Source: Beroe forskalii
Lineage: Eukaryota; Ctenophora; Nuda; Beroida; Beroidae
Reading direction: 5' to 3'
Assembly: GCA_011033025.1 (NCBI GenBank)
Contig: WFMF01000183.1
Span: 124,001-188,000, forward strand
Length of the DNA stretch: 64,000 nucleotides
Made by a program: the position numbers and the translations under genes. Positions 1-10,439 of this stretch are shown here, piece by piece (within the stretch, counting starts at the first letter, position 1; each line of letters opens with the position of its first letter). Below the pieces are notes generated by a model. That model did not search any database. It was given only the letters and a program-made list of their open reading frames with translations, and was not told the origin of the DNA.

Positions 1-836
1 TACCTATACTTTCATTTGTTAATATGTAGGACGTAGGTGGGTCTTTAGCTATAGATCTATTGAGACAAGTGCCTAGTTTTGTACTTCGATAGCTGTTAAA
101 TCATTAGAGTTGTACTTATTGGAGCTTTGGAGCAGATTATTTATTCAGCCGCAGGTTATGAAACTTGAGTAAAATTTAAATTTTTCTCTGTAGGTATTAT
201 GACTTCATTTAGAGGGAGCGACAATGTGTTAATATTTCACAATGTCTGCAATATGTAGATACCTAGGTAGGTTACGGCATATACAGTGCTTACAACTATA
301 CACGGTCTAAGACTACGTGTTGTTATCACATCCAATGACGTGTGTTCAATGCACAGTCCAACAGCTGCTATCTGTGCGTTCTTATGTGTGTATATTTTGT
401 ATTTTCCTACGTTGTAGACATTTTTTAGTTTGTAAGTTTAGATTAAAGATATCATTATCAATTTTCCTGGATTGATTGCACTCGATTAGTTAATGGTTAT
501 GCACTGTTTTGTCTTTTGGGTTTATTAAGGACCTCTGGAGTGTTTTTGAAAGTTGATTAGATAATTTTGGTACGGGGTGTTTGTGTCCAGTTCATCACTG
601 TAACTGTAGCCAATAGCCAGTGGGCATTCATAATCACTCTAACTCTGATTAACACTCTATCTGTTCGTGTAATGATAGGATACTGAAATCACCTTGACAT
701 CGAACAATCAGCACGGTAGTTTACTGTGAAATTGTGTAGGAATTTGTGTGCTGGTTGGTCAATTTCAAAACTTCGAATGGAACTGTGGGTCGATAATGTT
801 TAATAAACCTAATCTTCCAGATAAGCTTTCAGAATC
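1..836. other. Non-coding 5' flank of the MCFD2-like gene
   Basis: I see no convincing exon or repeat in this AT-rich stretch. A pyrimidine-rich AG (…cttccag, ending near 820) lies 17 bases before the first ATG of the next gene, so a 5' untranslated exon spliced to this point is possible. The promoter was not identified. Confidence 0.4.
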
Positions 837-2500
837 ATGTCCATCAGCAGCCGTATTCTTCTTGGGATACTTTCCTCAGTTTTAATCCTCCACTTGGGCT
901 GTTGTCATGGCGACCACGGCCACGACGACAAAGAAACAAACAGGAAAGAATATCGTTCCTGTACTCTTAACTTTTTAGATTCGAAGTGTTTCTATATTTC
1001 TGTTGATAATTACCTAGCCATGTTTAATTTCAACTTGCTTCTTTTATATTGTTTGTTACCAAAGTGTTCAGTTTTTCGTGCTCTTGTCATAATTAGAAAT
1101 AGTTAATCCAATGTTTGATCCAGGAAAGAACACATCAAATCGCATATAAAAGAATCAATCGGAGACGATGAGTACGATTTTAGTTTATTTTTACTTACAT
1201 TCGGATAAGTTGATACATACATAAGTTGAATAATTGAGGCATATTTTTAATAGTGTGGTTTGAAATCAATTCATAATTTTATTAACTTGAAACTATTATT
1301 TTATTAACTTGAAACTAAGGGGCCATCCAGAAATAAGCTCATCAAAAATCGGCCTTTTTTGAACATGCATACATACTACCTCATCACAACCTCATCATTT
1401 GGGAAAGATACTTACATACCCCAACCTCATCTCATCATTTCAAGATTTATGTTACGTCACGCATTCAATATGAAAGGCTGAAGTGACGTCACTAAATTGC
1501 AATTTAAGTTAGATCGTCATAAATTGTAATTTAGGTTCAACATTGGTCTAATTTTCCAACAAGTGATTGATTTCAAAATTTCGCATCTAAGTGATGAGCT
1601 CATCATTTTACAAATCTACATACATACTACCTCATCACTACTATACCTCATCATTTCTAAAACATACATACATACCCAAGTGATGAGCTCATTTCTGGAT
1701 GGCCCCTAATTGTTTCTCTTTGATTCCTATTCTGTCTTCAGTTTGACGATGACGAAGCTGAGTACCATTTCCATTGGTTCAGACAACACGACTTCGATAA
1801 TAACCAACAGCTCGATGGATTAGGTAAATTTATGTCTAATAGAATTAGGAAAATTTATTCTGGTATCATTTGAAAGATAAATAAATTAGTCAAGTTAAAG
1901 TGAAATGTTGTTGAATTGCCATTTGATATTTAGAGTATGCAGTTTGATTTAATGTTTTAGATTGATATTTTAACGGCCTTGAATTCTGAATTCAAGGTGA
2001 TTCAAATTTACCCTTATTTCAGAGTTAGTTCATGCTATATCACATTTTGATGGTGATGGAAGAGTGGATGAGGAAGAGATAGTTAAGGTAAATTGATGAT
2101 ATATTTCCCATTAAAACGAACCTTTTCTATCAATTTTTTAGAAGTTGACTTTTTATGCCCAATTGCAGTTTTCTTGATAGCAGAGGCGTAGCCAGGGGTA
2201 AGGCGACACAGGCAGCTGCCTCCCCTTTTTGGACAGACAATATGAAAATTTTGTTCATTATGTTAGAGCAAAAGCTTGAGCCTTTGAGCGAGCAAAATGA
2301 AACTAAAAAACATTCAACCGGTTTGAATGTGACTTGAATGAAAGATCGAAATTCTTTTTTCTCATTCAAGCTTTGAGTGATTGAAGTTTTACCGTTCACA
2401 TTTTCAGATTGTTGATGACATACTACGGAGTGATGATAAAAATAACGACGGGTTTTTAAATTTCATTGAATTTACAGACGCAGAAAAACTGTTTATTTGA
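837..2500 (+). CDS. MCFD2: MCFD2-like secreted EF-hand protein, multi-exon
   Basis: MCFD2 is a small luminal Ca2+-binding protein that partners LMAN1/ERGIC-53 in ER-to-Golgi export of glycoproteins. Exon 1 starts at 837 with a hydrophobic signal peptide (ILLGILSSVLILHLG) followed by a His/Asp-rich stretch. A likely exon 2 (1124-1171) encodes KEHIKSHIKESIGDD, matching the conserved helix before the EF-hands. Exon 3 (1742-1823) encodes YHFHWFRQHDFDNNQQLDGL, exon 4 (2023-2087) ELVHAISHFDGDGRVDEEE, and exon 5 (2408-2500) IVDDILRSDDKNNDGFLNF and then TGA. The last two Asp-rich loops are the EF-hand sites; the DDKNNDG motif is the MCFD2 hallmark. Exons 3-4-5 join in phase with GT-AG signals. The exon 1 donor is unresolved (AA|GTGTTT near 984 fits the phase but is weak), and exon 2 to exon 3 is one base out of phase. 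Intron 2 carries a MITE. A related EF-hand protein such as CGREF1 is the main alternative. Confidence 0.75.
1316..1709. mobile_element. Harbinger/Tourist-like MITE in intron 2 of the MCFD2-like gene
   Basis: An inverted pair GGGGCCATCCAGAAAT (from 1319) and ATTTCTGGATGGCCCC (ending 1706) bounds 388 bp and is flanked on each side by TAA (1316-1318, 1707-1709). A 3-bp TAA duplication with G-rich termini is typical of PIF/Harbinger-derived MITEs. The interior repeats the motif 'cctcatcatt' several times and encodes nothing. It is non-autonomous, with no transposase. Confidence 0.75.
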
Positions 2501-2744
2501 TTAACCTAATGAAATTTAACTGTTCATGATAACTGTATCTAACTCGGACTGAACCTCTGAACCCTTCCATTTCTGCTTTCTATTTATCATGACGATTTAA
2601 AGAATTTTCTTATTCGAATTTTGTTATCCTAAATTGAGCCCTGTTTACTTTTAGTTATCATTTGTTATCCAATTGGCATATTGAAACAGTTTGATATTGA
2701 AACAGTTAAGAGTATATTGATGATATTGATTATATTTATTCAAT

Positions 2745-2750
2745 AATAAA
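2745..2750 (+). terminator. Poly(A) signal AATAAA of the MCFD2-like gene
   Basis: AATAAA lies 245 bases after the stop codon, in an AT-rich 3' UTR. It is the first canonical hexamer seen downstream, so it is the likeliest cleavage signal for this gene. Confidence 0.5.
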
Positions 2751-2961
2751 ATTCATTCGTATCAATCTTTGCAAATAAGCAAATAGTTCTAGGTTTCAAT
2801 TTCTTTTCTGTTATTTAAGTATTAACAACATGCGAAGGATCAATTTGCAACAAGTAGGTAATTAGTTTACTTCATCATATTGAACGGTAGGGAATTGGGA
2901 TTTGCCTTGCACAATGGCACAAACATCCCGATTCTTGCATAACGAGTTAAACGGTTTCTTA

Positions 2962-3091
2962 TTCAAATCGGCACAAACCCATGCAATATCTGTTGTCAAT
3001 CATATTTAAAGATCAATAATTCATTGATCTTTGAATATGATTGACAACGCAACAGATATTTCATATTGCATGGGTTTTTCCCGAATCGGCG
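2962..3091. repeat. Hairpin-forming inverted repeat, MITE-like
   Basis: The arm containing cccatgcaatatctgttg pairs with caacagatatttcatattgcatggg, and the inner halves (caatcatatttaaagatcaat / attgatctttgaatatgattg) continue the stem to a small centre near 3022. The flanking words 'aatcgg' extend the symmetry outward. Nearly the whole 130 bases can fold back on itself. No target duplication was recognised. Confidence 0.65.
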
Positions 3092-4527
3092 TAATTTCCA
3101 CAGACCAAATTGTGTGCAATGGTGTAATACGATTATCCAACGCGATAACCTAAAACGTGGCTACTTGATAGAGCGGTGGCATCAAAAATTAAATGTGCGC
3201 GGCTCCTAGGTCAGCTGCGCGCGGCGTTCATCTTACTTGTCTGACGTCGCCTGGCAACGCCTGACATCATCTTTCCGATGCAACACAACTCTGGCCTTCC
3301 AAATTTCCTTGTCACGAGTGTTGCGCTCGACGGGCGTTGCCCCGTCTATTTCTTCCGACTGGAGGGCGAGGTTGCACAAAGTGACATGACGCACGTCCAA
3401 ATGTGGAACGTTGCACCGCGCGCGAGGGTAGGGACTAGGGTAACATCCTACGAGTGTTGCGCTAGGGATGGGAAAAATGTATCTATGTAGAATACAAAAT
3501 ATCTATATCGATTCCCCTAACCAGGGCTTGCCGCGCCGCGCATTCCATGCGCGTAACCAGGGCCCTGGTTAGGGCAACTTTAACTATATCGATTGATTCC
3601 TCCCATCATGTCAATTGCGCGCACTACTCGGGAATTCTGAAGGTCGTGTTGCGTTGCAAATAATTACTCCTTTTACCTCTTTTAAGGAGTGAAACAACGG
3701 CGCGCGGCGCCGCAAAAGATAACATAAAATAAGATAAGATAATATTTTTGACAAAACATCAACTCAAATTTGAGTTGATGTTTTGAAATTTGTTTGAATA
3801 TTTGATCAAATATTCAAACAAATTTCACCATATTATATATCACTATATTAACACCCTGCGCACGTGGGATGGACACCTTTGCTAGTACTTTGTGCGCAGG
3901 TAGCGACGAGTCGCCAATTAGAACAACGTTCCTGTTCGAAAAACGACAAAAGAGTCAAAATTTCTCCTAAAACTTGCATGGAATCAATAGAGGAAAGTCT
4001 CAGCTATCCAGAGATATAAGGATCATCTGGGAACTCCAATCACAACCTTCGCAATGTCCCATGATGTACAAATGTTGAAAAACGTCGTTTTCCAATTACG
4101 CGTGAACATTGATTGATTGACGAGCTTGTGAGGCCTAATTCAAAAAAAGAAGATGGACTTTCAGTGTAGAATAGATTTATCTAGGCATTACAAAAACCCC
4201 ATGTCGATAGCTCCAAAAAATGTAGGAGCCTTAGGGATTGCCAGTCAATTGTTGGAAAAAAGCACACAGTTGTGCTATTTCGTGGGGTGGACAAGCGTGG
4301 GGTGGACAACGCGCGCGCGCAATTTAAAACGCCAGACTCTTGTTTGCCAAAATAGCGAGAGACCCTTGTCCACCCCACCGTCGTTAACAGTGATACCATT
4401 TCAGATTTCCTGCAACTGTGGTAACCGGCAGTGATTCGATAAGGAGCGACAAACTTATTCTCGTTTCAATAGTAGTACATTGGTGACATTGACAATGAGT
4501 ATAAAATCGAAGTAGATGCTTTTTGTC
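3092..4527. other. GC-variable non-coding region with dispersed repeats
   Basis: No gene is supported. It holds GC-rich stretches with 'gcgcg' runs, the perfect palindrome taaccagggccctggtta near 3550, a segment (3440-3475) resembling, in inverse orientation, one near 38145-38175, two abutting perfect palindromes (listed separately), and a ggggtggacaag / cttgtccacccc inverted pair at about 4282-4379. These look like debris of dispersed elements. Confidence 0.4.
3753..3826. repeat. Two directly abutting perfect palindromes
   Basis: Bases 3753-3784 form a perfect 32-bp palindrome (half-site aaaacatcaactcaaa). Bases 3785-3826 form a perfect 42-bp palindrome (half-site starting gaaatttgtttgaatattt) with no spacer between them. 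Both are AT-rich and could extrude as cruciforms or fold as RNA hairpins. Confidence 0.9.
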
Positions 4528-4544
4528 AATTTCATTTTTAAGTT

Positions 4545-5075
4545 ATGTTATCAATTTCATTTTTAAGTTATGTTCCCTCCATAGTTAAGAAAGATCCCTA
4601 TGCTTTAGAGCCTTGTGATGAAAAATTTATTGACAGAGTCACTGAAACCATCTCAACTTTCAAATGCATTAATAACCCCCTTGTCTCCAGAAACTGGTCA
4701 AGATATTCTACCACAAATGTTTTGGACTTCATTCATGGGCATTGTTTACGATTCCAGGACTTCGCCTTTTCAGTGTTAAAATACGACAAATCATACCATG
4801 TACCAATCTGTCTAGAATGTGGATCTTTACCAGATTCACCTTACCATAAAGTATTTGAATGTGTGGCATTTGATAGTTATGTACTGGAACTGAGATCACA
4901 GTTGAATGAACTGAAGACTTGGGGTGTCAATTTTCATATAGGACTGATATTTAATGATGATAGCGATAATAAGAACATTTTTAATTTACTTGTACAGCAA
5001 ATTTGCTCTCAATCAGTTTTTGATGACAATTTTTTATGCTTAGATGAAAGTTGTGTTGAATCAGATAAGTTTTAG
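4545..5075 (+). pseudogene. 3' fragment of a LINE ORF2 (C-terminal region)
   Basis: This open frame of 176 residues matches the layout of the region after the reverse transcriptase in LINE ORF2. It has a CCHC-like zinc motif CLECGSLPDSPYHKVFEC (C-x2-C-x8-H-x4-C), the same spacing as CPFCKLSQDNAYHQLVAC in the LINE at 15.4-21.0 kb. The reverse transcriptase and endonuclease are missing upstream, so the copy is 5' truncated. A 24-bp segment (tcaatttcatttttaagtta...) is tandemly duplicated at about 4527-4574, just at its left edge. It should encode no functional protein on its own. Confidence 0.65.
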
Positions 5076-5221
5076 ATTTAATGACCAATTAACTTGACTG
5101 AATATTGATTTGATGACGTTCTGATTAGGTTTCACTAACAATAAACAAGTTTTTTTTCTTGTGACCTTATTAGACTTTTAAATTTTATTTGCCGTATGCC
5201 ATTGATAAGGTACATCAATAA
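5076..5221 (+). mobile_element. LINE 3' UTR, left part
   Basis: This is the non-coding sequence after the LINE ORF2 fragment. It ends at the 8-bp target duplication ATCAATAA (5214-5221) of the foldback insertion and resumes at 7944, so the LINE was present first. Confidence 0.6.
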
Positions 5222-5544
5222 GGCTATATACTGGGTGAACTGCAGTTCATATGAAGTCGCCGCGCACTTCATATGAATGCATATGAATTCATATGAGTTC
5301 ATATGAATGCGTTTACCAGTTCAATAAATTTTTATATGAATGAACTTCATATGAACTTCACATGAATTCATATGAACTTCATATGAACTCCACCAAGTTA
5401 ATATGAACTTCATATGAATTCATATGAATTCATTAAACACGGATGAACTAGTTCACCAAAATTTAGTGAACTGAGATGCATAGAATTCATATGAACTCAT
5501 ATGCATTCCAGTTCGCCTTGAATTCATATGAACTAGGAAGTTCA

Positions 5545-5632
5545 TCTCATGGACTCCAGTTCAACGGAGTTCAACGCAGTTCAACGGAGTTCAACGCAGT
5601 TCAACGCAGTTCAACGGAGTTCAACGAATTCA
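5545..5632. repeat. 12-bp subrepeats (agttcaacggag/gcag), left block
   Basis: About eight copies of agttcaacg(g/c)ag lie inside the left terminal region of the foldback element. A matching block in the same orientation, not inverted, lies at about 7540-7612. These blocks therefore lie inside the inverted outer arms but are not part of the inverted symmetry. Confidence 0.8.
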
Positions 5633-5699
5633 TCTCGAAGTTCATCTAGAAGGTCAAAATGATAACTTAACAGATATTTCGGGCATGGATCAAAACATG

Positions 5700-5975
5700 G
5701 AACAGCGACGCCACGAGGGCGGCACCGCAGTGCCACGGTGACGCCAGGGCAGTGCCATGGTGAAGCCACGAGGACGCCACTACTGGGCAACGATGAAGCC
5801 ACGAGGGCGCCACGGTGACATCATGGCAGTCAGCAGTGCCACTGTGAAGCCATGGCGTCTTCATGGCTTCGTCGTGGCGCCGCAGTGGCGTCCTCGTGGC
5901 TTACACCATAGCACTGCCCTGGCGTCAACGTGGCGCTACCAATACCATGGGGCCCTCGTGGCGTTGCTGCTCTGA
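5700..5975. repeat. GC-rich degenerate repeat inside the foldback element
   Basis: Short words such as gccacgagggcgcca, cagtgccacggtgacgcc and their complements recur in both orientations. Open frames here on either strand are composed of these words and are not convincing genes. Confidence 0.6.
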
Positions 5976-6299
5976 TCTATGCCCGATAAGTCCCTCATTC
6001 CGGTTGACTGCTGAGTGACGTCACCTATTTAAAGGCTTTTTTCAATTTTAAAGAGGCCGTTAAACTTCACCAAATTAGCTGCATCTTGATCCATTTCACT
6101 AAAAGGGCTTCCAAAATCAAATATTGGCCATTAAATTTAAACCCCTCTTTAAATAGTTAAATCAGACTCAAGTCTTGAGCTCTTCCATAAACGGTTTTTC
6201 GTATTCTTGTTAAGTGTACAGTCACGTGACAACTAAAAAATTTCACTTTTTACGTCATGAATTAACTCGAGTCACTCTATACGACCAGTTTCTTGACGA

Positions 6300-7206
6300 C
6301 TGAAATCGACTCGATGACTTGTCTCGACGACTCGACTCGACGACTCGACTCGACGACTCGACTCGACGACTCGACTCGACGACTCGACTCGACGACTCGA
6401 CTCGACGACTCGACTCGACGACTCGACTCGACGACTCGACTCGACGACTCGACTCGACGACTCGACTCGACGACTCGACTCGACGACTCGACTCGACGAC
6501 TCGACTCGACGACTCGACTCGACGACTCGACTCGACGACTCGACTCGACGACTCGACTCGACGACTCGACTCGACGACTCGACTCGACGACTCGACTCGA
6601 CTCGACGACTCGACGACTTGACTCGACGACTTGACTCGACTCGACTCGACTCGACTTGACTCGACTAGACGACTCGACTCGACGACTGGACTCGACGACT
6701 CGACTCGACTCGAAGACTCGACTCGACTTGACGACTCGACGACTCCACGAGTCGACTCGACGACTCGACGACTCGACGACTCGACGACTCGACTCGACTC
6801 GATGACTCGACGACTCGACTCGACTCGACTCGACGACTCGACGACTCGACGACTCGACGACTCGACGACTCGACGACTCGACTCGACTCCACGACTCGAC
6901 TCGACTCGACGACTCGACGACTCGACGACTCGACGACTCGACGACTCGAATCGACGACTTGAATCGACGACTCGAATCGACGACTTGACTTGACGACTTG
7001 ACTCGACGACTCGACTCGACTCGACGACTCGACTCGACTCGACGACTCGTACTCGACTCGACTCGACGACTCGAATCGTCGAGTTTATTCTTTGAGTCTT
7101 CGATTTTATTCGTCGAGTCATCGAGTCGAGTCGAGTCGAGTCGAGTCGTCGAGTCGTCGAGTCGTCGAGTCGTCGAGTCGAGTCGAGTCGAGTCGAGTCG
7201 AGTCAA
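6300..7206. repeat. CpG-rich CGACTCGAC satellite with a strand switch
   Basis: From about 6325 to 6610 the 13-bp unit tcgacgactcgac repeats about 22 times. It then becomes irregular runs of cgact and cgacgact to about 7075. After a short junction (tttattctttgagtcttcgattttattcg) the complement, gtcgagtcgag, continues to about 7206. The whole block can fold into an imperfect giant hairpin. Long open frames exist in several frames on both strands because the unit contains no stop codons; I regard them as artefacts. Confidence 0.95.
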
Positions 7207-7387
7207 GTCATAAAGTCCAGTTGTTGAGTCAAGTCATTGACCACCTGGCACCTCAGCTGTCAGATAACATTTCTATTTACAAATTATTATATTCTCATTC
7301 CTAATGAGCTAATGGAATTGGAAATTTAGAAGGACGTGTTGCGTAAAATAAGTGCTCGCAGTGGAGGGTAGGGTAACACTAACAGTA

Positions 7388-7447
7388 AGACCTAAACGAC
7401 TGTATGTTACTGTACTTTTTTACAGCAACATACAGTCGTTTAGGTCT
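7388..7447. repeat. Hairpin inverted repeat within the foldback element
   Basis: The arms agacctaaacgactgtatgtt and aacatacagtcgtttaggtct are separated by a short centre with an imperfect continuation (actgtac/cagc). It may be a nested small element. Confidence 0.85.
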
Positions 7448-7943
7448 ATTCTGTTGCAAAGCTAAGTTTTCCAAAATAACATATGTTGTTCGCATTGAGT
7501 GACATGAACTCAGGTGAACTCAAATGAACTCAGGTGAACTCCAGTTCAACGCAGTTCAACGCAGTTCAACGTAGTTCAACGCAGTTCAACGCAGTTCAAC
7601 GCAGTTCAACGGAGTTCATCTCAAAGTTCATCCCGTAGTTCACTTAAATGAACTAGTTTATTCATATGAGTTCATATGCATCTCAGTTCACTAAATTTTG
7701 GTGAACTAGTTCATCCGTGTTTAATGAATTCATATGAATTCATATGAAGTTCATATGAACTTGGTGGAGTTCATATGAAGTTCATATGAATTCATGTGAA
7801 GTTCATATGAAGTTCATTCATATAAAAATTTATTGAACTGGTAAACGCATTCATATGAACTCATATGAATTCATATGAATTCATATGAAGTGCGCGGCGA
7901 CTTCATATGAACTGCAGTTCACCCAGTATATAGCCATCAATAA

Positions 7944-8147
7944 GGTACAGTTGAATTTTTAACTTATAAATTTTTCTTGAAGGATTTTTCATTAACTAGT
8001 TTTCAGTAAATATTCCTTACCGATTTGGTACTGTAGACATTGAGCTTTTAGATTTTTTATTTAGGGATTTTTCATTGACATGTTTTTATGTAATTTGTGC
8101 TTTGGGCTCGCAAGTAGGAGCGTATAAGATAAATTAATTAATTAATT
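7944..8147 (+). mobile_element. LINE 3' UTR, right part, with simple 3' tail
   Basis: This continues the LINE 3' UTR interrupted at 5221. It ends with a conserved-looking segment (gggctcgcaagtaggagcgt) and a short (aatt)n run near 8128-8147, which is typical of a LINE 3' tail. Confidence 0.55.
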
Positions 8148-8395
8148 ATGTTATCAATAACTACTAACAAGTTATCATATAATATGCACATATACAGCAC
8201 ACGTCATCACTGGATGGTGATGCAGTGTACCTACTTAGATTTAGAATGTAATGTACACCCTTTAGTACATTAAACAGTGTGGCGGTACTTCAGTACAACA
8301 TTCATGTTTTTCACAAAACTCAATAGCAGGGTGTTAATCTCGTGATTGTACACAACTAATTATGCGATGTAATTATTAAAAAGTAACATTTTCAG

Positions 8396-8447
8396 GCAGG
8401 GGTGCCGATGAGCCAATGGGACTTCAACAGCAACGCGGTGATGAAGG
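8396..8447 (+). other. Putative exon, duplicated nearby
   Basis: An acceptor-like cattttcag is followed by an open stretch ending in GATGAAG|GTACAT, a plausible donor. In one frame it reads AGVPMSQWDFNSNAVMK, in another RGADEPMGLQQQRGDE. A near-identical copy lies at about 8770-8816, but there the sequence before the exon lacks an AG. Which gene it belongs to, or whether it is expressed, is unknown. Confidence 0.3.
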
Positions 8448-8955
8448 TACATTCAAGGCATTTCACATGAATAAGATTACGTACAGAGCAGGCTATAGGT
8501 ACAATACACTCTATATAAGGTGAGCAAATGTATATCTATATACAAGCATGCTGATCACATGGTTTTGTCCCGCATATCATAGGTATATACATCCATAGCA
8601 ACCACACGAGTTCCCATAGCAACCGACCTAAAAATTGAAGATTTTTGGTATTTTTTACATTTAGATCTAGGCCACATTTTCTGTTTTGATTACTCATCAT
8701 ACAGGATAGATATTTCGACTTTGTGAAAAGTTTCAGTAGGTAATCATGACCATTCAACGCTGAATTTCGGTACCGATGAGCCAATGGGACTTCACCAGCA
8801 ACGCGGTGATGAAGGTACATTCAAGGCATTTCACATGAATAAGATTACGTACAGAGCAGGCTATACAATACACTCTATATTAAGGTGAGCAAATGTATAT
8901 CTAATATCTATATACAAGCATGCTGATCACAGGGTTTTGTCCCGCATATCGTAGG
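8396..8955. repeat. Direct duplication of a ~180-bp segment
   Basis: Bases about 8402-8585 and 8770-8952 are nearly identical, sharing gatgagccaatgggacttca, aggcatttcacatgaataag, agcatgctgatcaca and gttttgtcccgcatatc. The copies are separated by about 185 bp of unrelated sequence and differ by small indels (for example a missing aggt). Confidence 0.9.
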
Positions 8956-9119
8956 TATAAAATATAGATCACATTATATACTATGTAAATTATATACTAT
9001 GTAAATACATAGACCAATTTCATATGGGTAAACTGGTAGGAGATGGCAGAATGTCTGCATTTACAATAATATACACGCTACACATTGCCGGTCGCATGAT
9101 ATTATCAGGTGATACATTA

Positions 9120-9175
9120 GAGGCAAAAATGGATGGTGATGTAATGGATGGTGATGTAATGGATGGTGATGTAAT
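9120..9175. repeat. 15-bp minisatellite atggatggtgatgta
   Basis: About 3.5 copies of a 15-bp unit occur within an open frame. The array is too short to say more. Confidence 0.7.
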
Positions 9176-9280
9176 GAAAGAATGGAATTTGTACAGGACA
9201 TTTTACAGTACATGTTTCGGTGCGCGTAGTAGTTTAGTACTTTAGTAGCAGTGCGCTGTTTCTGAGTCTCATGATAACTT

Positions 9281-9403
9281 ATATTTCAAAATTTTTAATT
9301 CTTTCTGAATTGACTCAATTATAAGCAGTTTAATGAAGCTTGAGTAATTTGAAAACTGCTTCTAATTGAGTCTACTCAGAAAGAACTAAAAATTTTGAAA
9401 TAT
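9281..9403. repeat. MITE-like inverted repeat
   Basis: The left arm atatttcaaaatttttaatt…gaattgactcaatta pairs with the right arm taattgagt…aaattttgaaatat, giving about 50-bp imperfect arms with a short centre. The element is about 123 bp with no coding content. Confidence 0.75.
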
Positions 9404-10439
9404 CTGTTTCGGTACTTCAATACAACATTCACGCTGCACACAAATCACAATAATATGTTATTTTCCTCGTGATTGTATACATGGATAACATCACAATTTG
9501 ATCGTACAAACCTCCTGAACCCAATTTTTGTCGATTTCAACTTCAAAATCTATCTTGAAATGAACCAATATCGACCCCCTACTGACCCCTGGTGAACCCC
9601 CACTGACCCCACGGTGAACCCCTACCGACCCCCATTTGTGCCATTTCTAACCAAAATGCTACCAATTTTATCAATGAAATTCGGCACATTTTTGATAAGT
9701 TGCACTCATAGATTTTAACACAGATATTCAAATTGAGTTAAATTCTCCTGGGTTCATCGTGCTTTTAAATGTTACCCTTTCACCCTGTCAACTCGGTATT
9801 ATTAACTTAAAAAGCACTTATCTGTCCTGTAGATTGTAGTTAGATAGTATATAAAATATAAATGTGACTGACGTGCGAAATTTAACGGCAGATTATTACA
9901 CCTATCACATGCCCGGAATCAACACTAATTCATGAAATGCATTTGATAACGATATATATATCAAAATGACTTATTAATTGGCATGGACTTGATACAACCA
10001 TTAACATTTTACAAAGAATGGCTGGAAGTTCTACGAATTAAAAGCGAAAATGGCGATAAACAAACTAATGCTGTCCGTTTATTAATCAAATAAATAATTA
10101 CTATTTCTGAAAGGTGCAAATCAACGGATTAACGACGAATTCTTTAACTCTTAAAGAAAATTTATAAAATGAAAATGAACAAAAGTGTTGAAATCAATGT
10201 GAGATCAAATGCAATATAATGTTTGGTTTGTACAGCGTGAATATTGTTCACTGTAAATGCACATCATGTTCATTGCATCGCCATCCATTGACATACACTA
10301 CACTTTTTGAAGTCAGTACCACGATTTGGAACAATGATAAAACTTGATATGGACGTTACATTATTTCTGAATTCCTGAGGCATTAGGTATACTGAAACAT
10401 CCCAAATCTTAATTCAAGTGATGACCGTGCTGTATGTTT
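9404..10439. other. Non-coding AT-rich region
   Basis: No gene is seen. A local C-rich series of 'gaccccc' words occurs at about 9575-9635. The remainder is unremarkable AT-rich sequence. Confidence 0.4.

Larger units (their letters stand above)
5214..7943. mobile_element. Foldback-type DNA transposon with 8-bp target-site duplication
   Basis: The element proper spans 5222-7935 (2714 bp). Its ends are inverted: GGCTATATACTGGGTGAAC at 5222 and GTTCACCCAGTATATAGCC ending at 7935. The symmetry continues for roughly 260 bp on each side (to about 5480 and from about 7680) as arrays of 'gaattcatatgaa' words. The direct duplication ATCAATAA flanks it at 5214-5221 and 7936-7943. An 8-bp duplication suits hAT or P superfamily transposition. 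The interior contains 12-bp repeats, a GC-rich degenerate repeat block, a large CGACTCGAC satellite and a hairpin. No transposase is present, so it must be mobilised in trans. Confidence 0.88.

Noticed and set aside
2170..2240. Possible transposon end (gcagaggcgtagccaggg) in an MCFD2-like intron
   Set aside because: This word is common at invertebrate transposon ends, but no matching inverted end or duplication was found.
4153..4434. Overlapping 72-93 codon frames on both strands
   Set aside because: They coincide with an inverted ggggtggacaag repeat and show no domain or splice evidence.
6255..7206. Ser/Arg/Val-rich open frames of up to 309 codons on both strands
   Set aside because: They are translations of the CGACT satellite, which lacks stop codons in several frames; no other coding evidence.
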